Positions 1 to 6,795 of a stretch of DNA of 27,884 nt are shown piece after piece. Position numbers and translations under genes: made by a program. Each line of letters starts with the position of its first letter. The stretch's first letter is position 1. The notes below the pieces were generated by a model, which worked only from the letters and a program-made list of their open reading frames with translations, made no database searches and had not been told where the DNA came from. Source of the stretch: JACKFB01 sp041389525 (GTDB taxonomy: Bacteria > Myxococcota_A > UBA9042 > PHBI01 > JACKFB01); the NCBI GenBank assembly GCA_041389525.1, contig JAWKRR010000081.1, forward strand, positions 1 to 27,884, written 5' to 3'.

Positions 1-1443
1 CTCGCGCTGCTCCCCGACGGCCGCCTCGCCGTCACCCGCTGGCGCTCCCCCGACGCCGCCGCCGAGATCGCCTTCGTCGCCCCCGACACCGGCGCCATCG
101 CCCGCGTCACCCTCGCCGTCGACCCCCAACTCTCCGACGACACCGAGATCGGCGGCGTCCCCAGCTACCTCGACCAGTTCATCGTCTCCCCCACCGGCCT
201 CGACGCCGCCCTCCCCTCACTCCAAGCCAATATCGGCGGCGGCCTCTACCGCGACGGCCACCCCCTGACCTTCGAGACCACCCTGCGCGCCGTCGTCTCC
301 TGGGTCGATCTCCCAAGCGGCGCCGAACAATTCGACCGCCGAAAGCAGTTCGACAACCGCGGCCTCGCCTCCGCCGCCGCCTACACCTCCCACGGCGACT
401 ACCTCTTCGTGGCCACCCGCGGCAGTCGCGCCGTCGAGCGCCTCGACACCCTGACCGGCGTGCAGTCCGGCAGCCTCCTCTTCGTCGGCTACGCCCCCGA
501 AGGCCTCGCCCTGTCCCCCGACGACCGCCACCTCCTGGTCGACGCGTCGCTCTCCCGCGAGCTGGTCGTCTACGACGTCACCAGCTTCGCCGCCCAGCCC
601 CAGCCCATCGCCCGCCTCGCCACCCTCACCGCCGAGCCGCTGCCCGAGCCCATCCTCCGCGGCAAGCGCCTCTTCAACGACAGCCTCGACCCCCGCCTCG
701 CCAAAGACAGCTACATCGCCTGCGCCCACTGCCACCTGGACGGCGAGGCCGACGGCCGCACCTGGGACTTCACCGACCGCGGCGAGGGCCTGCGCAACAC
801 CGCGTCCCTGCTCGGCCACGCGGGCGCGGGCGACGGCGCCCTCCACTGGTCGGCCAACTTCGACGAGATCCACGACTTCGAGCACGACATCCGCGGCCCC
901 TTCGGCGGCACCGGCCTCATGTCCGACGCGGACTTCCACACGGGCACCCGCGACACCACCCTCGGCGACCCCAAAGCCGGCGTCTCGCCCGACCTGGACG
1001 CCCTCGCGGCCTACGTCGCCAGCCTCGACCGCGAGCTCCGCAGCCCCTACCGAGCGCCCTCGGGCGAGCTCACTCCCGACGCCCAAGCCGGCCGCCTCCT
1101 CTTCGAATCCCCAGGCGCGGGCTGCCTAGATTGCCACATCGGCCCCCGCCTCACCGACAGCGGCTTCCTCGCCCCGGCCACCCCGCTACTCCACGACGTG
1201 GGCACGCTGACCCCCGGCTCCGGCCAGCGCCTCGCCGCCACCCTCGAGGGCCTGGACACCCCGACCCTACACGGCCTGTGGCGCACGGCCCCCTACCTCC
1301 ACGACGGCTCCGCCCCCACGCTGCGAGCCGTCCTGACCGACCGCAACCCCATGGACCAGCACGGAAAGACCAGCGACCTCGACGAGACCGAGCTGAGCCA
1401 GCTCGAGATCTATCTGCTCTCGCTGGATGGTCGGGTGGACTGA
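1..1443 (+). CDS. Beta-propeller/di-haem cytochrome c peroxidase-like protein, 5' end outside window
   Basis: The reading frame is open from base 1 to the TGA at 1441-1443, so the gene starts upstream and at least 480 codons are present. The first 200 or so residues look like a YVTN/NHL-type beta-propeller (repeats such as PEGLALSPDDRHLLV). The C-terminal part has two haem-attachment motifs, CAHCH (window residues 241-245, bases 721-735) and CLDCH (residues 375-379, bases 1123-1137). It also has the MauG/cytochrome c peroxidase signature LHGLWRTAPYLHDGSAPT near residue 430. Such proteins are normally exported and transfer electrons or reduce peroxide in the periplasm; the substrate here is unknown. 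Family assignment is firm, exact function is not. A GTG at 409 is in frame but lies inside the propeller and is not the true start. Confidence 0.85.
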   Translation, partial: LALLPDGRLAVTRWRSPDAAAEIAFVAPDTGAIARVTLAVDPQLSDDTEIGGVPSYLDQFIVSPTGLDAALPSLQANIGGGLYRDGHPLTFETTLRAVVSWVDLPSGAEQFDRRKQFDNRGLASAAAYTSHGDYLFVATRGSRAVERLDTLTGVQSGSLLFVGYAPEGLALSPDDRHLLVDASLSRELVVYDVTSFAAQPQPIARLATLTAEPLPEPILRGKRLFNDSLDPRLAKDSYIACAHCHLDGEADGRTWDFTDRGEGLRNTASLLGHAGAGDGALHWSANFDEIHDFEHDIRGPFGGTGLMSDADFHTGTRDTTLGDPKAGVSPDLDALAAYVASLDRELRSPYRAPSGELTPDAQAGRLLFESPGAGCLDCHIGPRLTDSGFLAPATPLLHDVGTLTPGSGQRLAATLEGLDTPTLHGLWRTAPYLHDGSAPTLRAVLTDRNPMDQHGKTSDLDETELSQLEIYLLSLDGRVD

Positions 1444-1451
1444 AGCGGCCA

Positions 1452-1476
1452 GGTGCGGGCTGGCTTACCTCGCACC
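1452..1476. terminator. Weak hairpin between convergent genes
   Basis: The 49-base gap between two convergent genes contains GGTGCG (1452-1457) and its complement CGCACC (1471-1476), separated by 13 bases. The stem is only 6 bp and no T-run follows, so a terminator role is only suggested by its position. Confidence 0.2.
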
Positions 1477-1492
1477 GCCAACCACCCGCGCC

Positions 1493-2437
1493 TTACTGGG
1501 GGCCGGCCGCCGCGTGGGCGCGGGCGAAGGCGTGGTTGGCGCGCAGGGTGCGGTCGTCGGGCGACTTCTCGAGGGCTAGCTCGTAGAGGCGCACGGCCTC
1601 GTGCCAGAGGCGCTCGTCGGCGGCGCGGGCGCCCAGGGCGCGCAGGGCCGGGAACGCGGGGTCCACGACCGACAGGGCGGTCGCGACCTCGAGGCGGCGC
1701 TCGGCGTTGACCGCGGGGTTGGCGACCAGCTTCCAGCGCAGCAGGGTCTTGCGCTCCTCGACCGAGAGCAGCGTGTCGGGCGGGCGGCTCTCGCGGACGA
1801 CCTGGGCCCAGCGGGCGATGAAGATGGCGGGGATGACGTACTCGGCCCCCGGCTGCAGCGCGAGGTCGCTCTCGATGAGGTGCGTGCTGAGTAAATGATG
1901 AATCAGGTGGCCGCCCAGGGCCTCGACCGCCGCCCGGTCGCGCCCCTTGAGGCCCGCCATGAGCTTGTCGGCCAGGGCCTGTCCGACGCCCATGTAGCGC
2001 TCGGAGCCCAGAAAGCGCAGCGAGGTGAGCGCCCACTGCTCGAAGTCGGCGTGGGCGTCGGCCAGGGTCGGGCTGCGGGTGTCGCCGGCGGTGCGCAGCT
2101 CGACCGCGCAGAACTTTGTGTAGCTCTCGAGCAGGCCCTTCAGCTCGGGGTCGTCCAAGGCGGGCGCGGCGGCGCGGCGCACGTCGGCGACCTCGCCAAG
2201 GCGTCGCACCTCGACCTCGCTGGGGCGCCAGTCGGGGAGGCTGAGGTCCACGTCGGCGGGCTCGATGCGCTCGCCGCCGTCGATGAGGCGCAGGACCAGG
2301 GCGCCCACGCCGGCGAGCAGCAGCAAGGCCAAGACCAGCGCCGCCGCGGGATGAACCGCGCGCGAGCCGGTCGGGCCTGGCGGCTGCAGCGGGTCGGCCG
2401 AAGCGTCCCCAGCGGAGGTTTCACGCAGGTCGGACAT
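1493..2437 (-). CDS. Unrecognised membrane-anchored protein with TPR-like C-terminus
   Basis: A 314-residue protein of a family I do not recognise. It has a short cytoplasmic N-terminus rich in Pro, Gly and Ser, one hydrophobic segment at about residues 31-49, and a long mostly helical soluble part. The last 60 residues (for example WHEAVRLYELALEKSPDDRTL) resemble one tetratricopeptide repeat, often used for protein contacts. I chose the ATG at 2437 because the hydrophobic segment then follows at the usual distance; an open frame continues to 2650 but would overlap aroF. It is divergent from aroF (82 bases between starts) and convergent with the cytochrome gene, so it is probably transcribed alone. 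The coding call is good; the role is unknown. Confidence 0.75.
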   Translation of the reverse strand: MSDLRETSAGDASADPLQPPGPTGSRAVHPAAALVLALLLLAGVGALVLRLIDGGERIEPADVDLSLPDWRPSEVEVRRLGEVADVRRAAAPALDDPELKGLLESYTKFCAVELRTAGDTRSPTLADAHADFEQWALTSLRFLGSERYMGVGQALADKLMAGLKGRDRAAVEALGGHLIHHLLSTHLIESDLALQPGAEYVIPAIFIARWAQVVRESRPPDTLLSVEERKTLLRWKLVANPAVNAERRLEVATALSVVDPAFPALRALGARAADERLWHEAVRLYELALEKSPDDRTLRANHAFARAHAAAGPQ

Positions 2438-2519
2438 GGCTCTCGCAGCTACCACGCATTCCTTGCCCGCGCCATCCGCGATCGAGTAGAAGCACTCCTC
2501 CCAAAACGGAGACGCCACC

Positions 2520-3548
2520 ATGCTTATCGTCATGACGCCCGAGGCGACGGCCGAAGAGATCGCCATCGTCTTGGCCCGCGTCGAGACCCTCGGGTTCACG
2601 GCTCGCGCGCTGCCCGGAGCGCAGCGGACGGCCATCGCGGTCACCGGCAACGAGGGCCCCGTGCCCGCCGACCGCTTTGAGTCGCTGGGCGGCGTGCGCG
2701 AGGTCGTGCGGGTGTCGGCGCCCTACAAGCTGGTCAGCCGCGAGGTGAAGCCCGAGGACACGGTCATCACCTTCGCCAACGGCGTGAAGATCGGTGGCAG
2801 CGGGTTCGAGGTCATGGCGGGGCCGTGCGCGGTCGAGTCGCGCGAGCAGATCCTCGAGACGGCGCGGGTCGTGAAGGCGGCCGGAGCGACGTTCTTGCGA
2901 GGCGGCGCCTACAAGCCGCGCACCAGCCCCTACGCGTTTCAGGGGCTGAAGGAAGACGGGCTGGAGCTGCTGGCCGAGGCCCGCGAGGCCACCGGGCTGC
3001 TGGTCATCACCGAGGTGAAGGACACCGAGAGCCTGCCGCTGGTCGCCGAGTACGCCGACGTGCTGCAGGTCGGCGCGCGCAACATGCAGAACTTCTCGCT
3101 GCTGGAGGCGGTCGGGCGGGTGCAGAAGCCCGTGATGTTGAAGCGCGGCATGTCGGCAACCATCAAGGAATTGCTGATGGCGGCCGAATACATCGTCAAC
3201 GCCGGCAACACGCAGGTCATGCTGTGCGAGCGCGGTATCCGCACCTTTGAGACGATGACCCGCAACACCTTCGACGTGGCCGCCATTCACATGCTCCGTC
3301 ATCTCACGCACTTGCCGGTCATCGGCGACCCCTCGCACGGCATCGGCATCTGGCACGGCGTGCCGGCGCTGGCGCGCGCGTCGCTGGTGGCGGGCGCCCA
3401 CGGCGTCATCGTCGAGGTGCACCCGAGCCCTGCCGACGCCATGAGCGACGGCCCGCAGTCGCTGAAGCCGTACCGGTTTGAGCGGATGATGCGCGAGCTG
3501 AGCGCCATCCGCGGCGCGATGCAGGGCGTGGACGACGAGGCGCCATGA
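2520..3548 (+). CDS. aroF: 3-deoxy-7-phosphoheptulonate (DAHP) synthase
   Basis: A 342-residue cytosolic enzyme that condenses phosphoenolpyruvate with erythrose 4-phosphate, the first step of the shikimate pathway. It has the short AroF-type architecture: an N-terminal ferredoxin-like regulatory domain (about residues 1-70, opening MLIVMTPEAT) followed by a TIM barrel. Barrel motifs are MAGPCAVES (residues 99-107), FLRGGAYKPRTSP (125-137), QVGARNMQNF, LKRGM, CERGIRTFE and DPSHGIG, which supply substrate and metal ligands. In characterised relatives the N-terminal domain mediates feedback inhibition by aromatic amino acids; that is family knowledge, not seen here. The ATG at 2520 follows a GGAG about 8 bases upstream. 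The stop overlaps the next gene's start as ATGA. The gene aroA of the same pathway lies 23 kb away at the other end of the window. Confidence 0.96.
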   Translation: MLIVMTPEATAEEIAIVLARVETLGFTARALPGAQRTAIAVTGNEGPVPADRFESLGGVREVVRVSAPYKLVSREVKPEDTVITFANGVKIGGSGFEVMAGPCAVESREQILETARVVKAAGATFLRGGAYKPRTSPYAFQGLKEDGLELLAEAREATGLLVITEVKDTESLPLVAEYADVLQVGARNMQNFSLLEAVGRVQKPVMLKRGMSATIKELLMAAEYIVNAGNTQVMLCERGIRTFETMTRNTFDVAAIHMLRHLTHLPVIGDPSHGIGIWHGVPALARASLVAGAHGVIVEVHPSPADAMSDGPQSLKPYRFERMMRELSAIRGAMQGVDDEAP

Positions 3549-5578
3549 CGAGGGCGGCGGCCCGGACCTGGTGCTCGCTGGCCCTGCTCGGCGGGCTGGC
3601 GGCGCTGGCGGGCTGCACCGCGGCGGGGGTCGACGGCGGCCTCAAGCCAGACGTCATTTTGCCAGGTACGGACTTGGGATTTGCGACCATCGACGCCAAG
3701 CCGGGGGCTGACGCGGTGGTCGACGTCGCGCTGGAGACCGAGGTCGCGGGGCCTGACGCGGGCTGCGTCGAAGGCAAGGCCTGCAACGACGGCGACCCCT
3801 GCACCTTCAACGATCAGTGCAGCGCGGGCGAGTGCCGCGGCGCGCCCATCGACTGCACCGACGGGGTGCCCTGCACCGAGGACACCTGCGTCGGCGGGGC
3901 GTGCACCAACCCGATCGCGGCGGGGTTCTGCCTGCTGGACGGGGCGTGCTGGACCGCGCAGCAGGCCAACCCGCAGAACGGGTGTCAGCGCTGCGAGCCG
4001 ACGCAGAACACCAAGCTGTGGTCGGCGAATAACGGCTTTCCGTGCGACGACGGCGACCCGTGCACCGGGCCCGACCAGTGCGCAGGCGGCGCGTGCGCGT
4101 CGGCGCCGCTGGTGTGCCAGGACGACGGGGACCCGTGCACGGCGGAGGTCTGCGTCGGCGGGGCCTGCGTGGCGCAGCCGCTGTCGGGCGGGCCTTGCGA
4201 CGACGGAGACCCGTGCTCGACGGGCGACGTGTGCGACAAGGGCAAGTGCAAGGGCACGGTCGCGAGCTGCGACGACGGGGTGGCGTGTACGACGGACGCC
4301 TGCAGCCCGAGCGGCTGCGTCCACACGGTGACCGAGGGCCTCTGCGCCATCGGCGGCAAGTGCTACGGCAACGGGCAGACCAACCCGAACGACACGTGCC
4401 AGCGCTGCGACCCGACCTTCTCCGACTCCGCCTGGGCGGGCGCCGCGAACGGCACCCCCTGCGACGACGGCGACCCGTGCACGTGGCCGGACGCCTGCAA
4501 CGGGGGGGTCTGCGCCAGCACGAAGGCGCCCTGCCCCGACGACGGCAACCCCTGCACGGCCCCCAAATGCACAGGCGGCACCTGCGGATTCGAGAGCCTC
4601 GAGGGCAAGGCCTGCGACGACGGCGACGTCTGCACCACCGGCGAGTCCTGCGCGGGGGGCGTCTGCGCGGGCGGCACCCCGTCGACAGATGCGAGCTGCC
4701 TGCCCGGCGAAGGCTCGCCCTGCAGCTACCACACCGACTGCTACCCCTGGGGCGTGTGCGCGCGGCACGAGGGCGCCGCCGGCTCCGTGTGCAGCGCGCC
4801 GTGCGGTGGGGATGCGGAGTGCGCGGGCGGAAAGATGTGCAGCAAGCTCCCCGGCAGCGCGAACGTCGGCTTCTGCCAACCGCGTCCGGACGGCCTCGCG
4901 CTGGGGGCCGGCTGCAGCGACAACATCCAGTGCCAGACGCGCCTGTGCAGCGACAGCGTCTGCGCTGGGACCTGCCTCAACGAGGTCAACTGCGCGGGAG
5001 GCACGACGACCTGCCACCCCGTCGGCGAGCTGGCGACCGGCGAGCTCTGGGGCGCGTGCAACAAGAACCCGCCCGGGACTTCCGGACTCTCGGCGAGCTG
5101 CGGCGACGCGAGCCAGTGCGCTTCGGGCCACTGCGACCTGCTCGCGCAACTCAGTGGGTTTCAGTCGACCTGCGCCTCCATGTGCCGCACGAAGAAGGAC
5201 TGCTTCCCGAGCCAGGAGTGCAACATCATCTTCGCGGCGCCGGTGCCCAACGCGAACGCGATCGACTACGACCCCAGCATCCCGTACCCGCTCTACGACA
5301 CGGTCATGGGCTGCTACACGCCCCTGGAGTTCGCGGGCGCCAAGGTCGACGGCAGCGTGTGCGTCGGCCACAAGGACTGCCAGAGCTACACCTGCCTGCC
5401 GCTGCTGCCAGACTCGGCCACCCGCTTCTGTACCCGACACTGCAGCACCAGCGCGGAGTGCGGCGCATCGATGGTGTGCAAGACCGAGCTGACCAACCTG
5501 GTCAGCCAGTGGCTCGCCGCGGATACGGGGGTCAACCAGAACGCCTGGACCGTCGTGCGGATCTGTAAATTCCCCTGA
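3545..5578 (+). CDS. Cysteine-rich surface lipoprotein with C-x-D-G-D-P-C-T repeats
   Basis: A 677-residue predicted lipoprotein. The signal peptide ends in a clear lipobox, LAGC, with lipidated Cys24, followed by an Asp/Val-rich linker to about residue 75. The first half holds about nine units of the form C-x-D-G-x-x-C-T...C..G.C (for example CDDGDPCT), in two larger modules 138 residues apart (GFC at base 3923 and GLC at 4337, each leading into CQRC[ED]P and then another CDDGDPCT). The second half is less regular but still Cys-rich (HTDCYPWGVC, CASGHCDL). Nearly all Cys are spaced for disulfides, implying a rigid extracytoplasmic protein. No catalytic motif is visible. Such proteins are common in Myxococcota and mostly uncharacterised. 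Its ATG at 3545 overlaps the aroF stop, so translation is probably coupled, an odd pairing. Confidence 0.88.
   Translation: MTRAAARTWCSLALLGGLAALAGCTAAGVDGGLKPDVILPGTDLGFATIDAKPGADAVVDVALETEVAGPDAGCVEGKACNDGDPCTFNDQCSAGECRGAPIDCTDGVPCTEDTCVGGACTNPIAAGFCLLDGACWTAQQANPQNGCQRCEPTQNTKLWSANNGFPCDDGDPCTGPDQCAGGACASAPLVCQDDGDPCTAEVCVGGACVAQPLSGGPCDDGDPCSTGDVCDKGKCKGTVASCDDGVACTTDACSPSGCVHTVTEGLCAIGGKCYGNGQTNPNDTCQRCDPTFSDSAWAGAANGTPCDDGDPCTWPDACNGGVCASTKAPCPDDGNPCTAPKCTGGTCGFESLEGKACDDGDVCTTGESCAGGVCAGGTPSTDASCLPGEGSPCSYHTDCYPWGVCARHEGAAGSVCSAPCGGDAECAGGKMCSKLPGSANVGFCQPRPDGLALGAGCSDNIQCQTRLCSDSVCAGTCLNEVNCAGGTTTCHPVGELATGELWGACNKNPPGTSGLSASCGDASQCASGHCDLLAQLSGFQSTCASMCRTKKDCFPSQECNIIFAAPVPNANAIDYDPSIPYPLYDTVMGCYTPLEFAGAKVDGSVCVGHKDCQSYTCLPLLPDSATRFCTRHCSTSAECGASMVCKTELTNLVSQWLAADTGVNQNAWTVVRICKFP
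3773..4677 (+). repeat. Cys-rich C-x-D-G-D-P-C-T coding repeats, two 414-bp modules
   Basis: Within the lipoprotein at 3545-5578, the unit C-[DN]-D-G-[DN]-x-C-T followed by x-x-C-x-x-G-x-C recurs about nine times. A larger module recurs with a 414-bp (138-codon) period: its [FL]-C-x-x-[DG]-G-x-C Cys codon is at 3929 and again at 4343. The limits given are approximate. Confidence 0.75.
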
Positions 5579-5590
5579 TATTGTCAGGGA
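5571..5590. terminator. Palindromic hairpin between convergent genes
   Basis: CCCTGA (5573-5578, overlapping the lipoprotein stop codon) pairs perfectly with TCAGGG (5584-5589) across a 5-base loop. The flanks are nearly complementary (AAATTC against AAATT), so the stem could reach 10-11 bp with one mismatch. It is the only AT-flanked palindrome in a convergent gap and could terminate both the lipoprotein gene and galU. The lack of a true T-run lowers confidence. Confidence 0.45.
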
Positions 5591-5602
5591 AATTGAGACT
5601 CG

Positions 5603-6466
5603 CTAGACCAGCTTCCGCATGAACGCGCGGAGGCGCTCGGCCAGCGCGGGGTCTTTCATGGCGTAGGCAAGGTTGGCCTCGATGAGGCCGCCCACGTCGC
5701 CGGTGTCGTAGCGCTGGCCCTCCAGCAGATGGCCGACCATGCCCTCGCGCTCCATCAGGGCGACCAGGGCGTCGGTGAGCTGGATCTCGCCGTTCTTGCC
5801 GGGCTGGGTCGCCTCGATGTAGCCGAACACGCTGCCGGGCAGCACGTAGCGGCCGACGATGCCGAGGTTCGACGGCGCCTGCCCCGCCGGGGGCTTCTCG
5901 ATCATGGTGCGCAGGCGGTGGCGCCGCCCGCCCAGGTGCTCGCCGGTGACCATGCCGTACATGGGCTCGTGGCCGGGCGGGACCTCGACCAGCGCCAGCG
6001 CGCCCATGCCGGTGTCCTCGAAGACGTCGCAGAGCTGGCCCGTCGCGGGGCGCTCGGCGTCCACCAGATCGTCAGGCAGCAGCACGGCGAACGGCTCGTC
6101 GTCGCCGATGACCGGCCGCGCGCAGTGGACGGCGTGGCCCAGGCCCAGGGGCCGGTTCTGCCGCACGCTGACGATGTCCACCATCTCGCTGAGGTGGGTG
6201 ATGCGGTCGAGGAGCTCCGACTTGCCCTGAAGCGCCAGCACGTCCTGGACTTCGTAGGACACGTCGAAGTGGTCTTCGAGTGCGCCCTTGTACCGCCCGT
6301 TGATGAGCACGATCAGCTCGATGCCGACGCTGACGCACTCCTCGACGATCACTTGGATCGCGGGCTTGTTCACAATAGGCATCATCTCCTTCGGGACGGC
6401 CTTGGTGGCCGGAAGAAGACGAGTACCGAGCCCCGCGGCGGGGATGACGGCCTTGCGAATGGGCAC
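5603..6466 (-). CDS. galU: UTP--glucose-1-phosphate uridylyltransferase
   Basis: A 287-residue cytosolic nucleotidyltransferase making UDP-glucose from UTP and glucose 1-phosphate, for lipopolysaccharide, exopolysaccharide and trehalose or glycogen precursors. The nucleotide-binding signature GLGTRLLPATKAVPKEM (residues 12-28) is intact. The typical GalU segments IVEECVSVGIELIVLINGR, QNRPLGLGHAVHCARPVIG, FAVLLPDDL, MIEKP and YDTGDVGGLIEANLAYA follow in order. Length matches the family. The start is GTG at 6466, with GGAGG about 8 bases upstream supporting it. It lies 21 bases downstream of a 58-codon gene on the same strand and probably shares its promoter. Confidence 0.96.
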   Translation of the reverse strand: MPIRKAVIPAAGLGTRLLPATKAVPKEMMPIVNKPAIQVIVEECVSVGIELIVLINGRYKGALEDHFDVSYEVQDVLALQGKSELLDRITHLSEMVDIVSVRQNRPLGLGHAVHCARPVIGDDEPFAVLLPDDLVDAERPATGQLCDVFEDTGMGALALVEVPPGHEPMYGMVTGEHLGGRRHRLRTMIEKPPAGQAPSNLGIVGRYVLPGSVFGYIEATQPGKNGEIQLTDALVALMEREGMVGHLLEGQRYDTGDVGGLIEANLAYAMKDPALAERLRAFMRKLV

Positions 6467-6487
6467 GTCGGGATCCTCCGCGGCGAA

Positions 6488-6664
6488 CTACTCGGACTTA
6501 GCCGCTTGCTCAGCGATCCAGGCGCGCAGACCCTTGGTCTCGCTCACCTTGAACGCCTTCTTTTGCTTGACGTTCAGCGCCGCGAAGGCCGCCTTGAAGG
6601 CGCGCCGTTGCTCACGCTTGGCGGTCTTTCGTGCGGGTCCATCAAGATTCTTAGTGTTCGCCAT
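6488..6664 (-). CDS. Small basic protein upstream of galU
   Basis: A 58-residue reading frame starts at ATG 6664 (opening MANTKNLDGPARKTAKRE) and ends with TAG at 6488. It has a good GGGAG Shine-Dalgarno 7-8 bases upstream, and a promoter candidate sits just ahead. The product is highly charged, rich in Lys, Arg and Ala, with no Cys and no hydrophobic segment. It is predicted to be mostly helical and may bind nucleic acid or ribosomes, which is only a guess from composition. I do not recognise the family. Codon use in the frame looks like its neighbours. The position, 21 bases ahead of galU, suggests one transcript. Confidence 0.65.
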   Translation of the reverse strand: MANTKNLDGPARKTAKREQRRAFKAAFAALNVKQKKAFKVSETKGLRAWIAEQAAKSE

Positions 6665-6694
6665 CGCTCACTCCCAGGCGGGGTCGGGAGGGGG

Positions 6695-6723
6695 GTTGTA
6701 CGCGATCGCCCAAGCGCCTGCAA
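6695..6723 (-). promoter_or_regulatory. Candidate sigma-70-type promoter for the small gene and galU
   Basis: Read on the minus strand, TTGCAG (6723-6718) is separated by exactly 17 bases from TACAAC (6700-6695). The -10 matches TATAAT at four positions and the -35 keeps TTG. It lies about 30 bases ahead of the ATG at 6664, leaving room for the Shine-Dalgarno. Assigned by pattern only. Confidence 0.4.
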
Positions 6724-6757
6724 GCTTGAATGCTTCAACCTGAGTCCACCGTATTTC

Positions 6758-6786
6758 CTGACCGCCGCCCGCGCCCGCGATAGCGT
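6758..6786 (+). promoter_or_regulatory. Candidate promoter giving a leaderless spm mRNA
   Basis: CTGACC (6758-6763) and TAGCGT (6781-6786) are 17 bases apart. The -10 element ends only 9 bases before the GTG start at 6796, and no Shine-Dalgarno is visible. Transcription would therefore begin at or next to the start codon. Confidence 0.4.
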
Positions 6787-6795
6787 GAGCGCCAC

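Noticed and set aside
3299..5440. 713-codon open frame antisense to aroF and the Cys-rich lipoprotein
   Set aside because: It crosses two well-supported sense genes and shows only Ala/Arg/Val-rich shadow composition.
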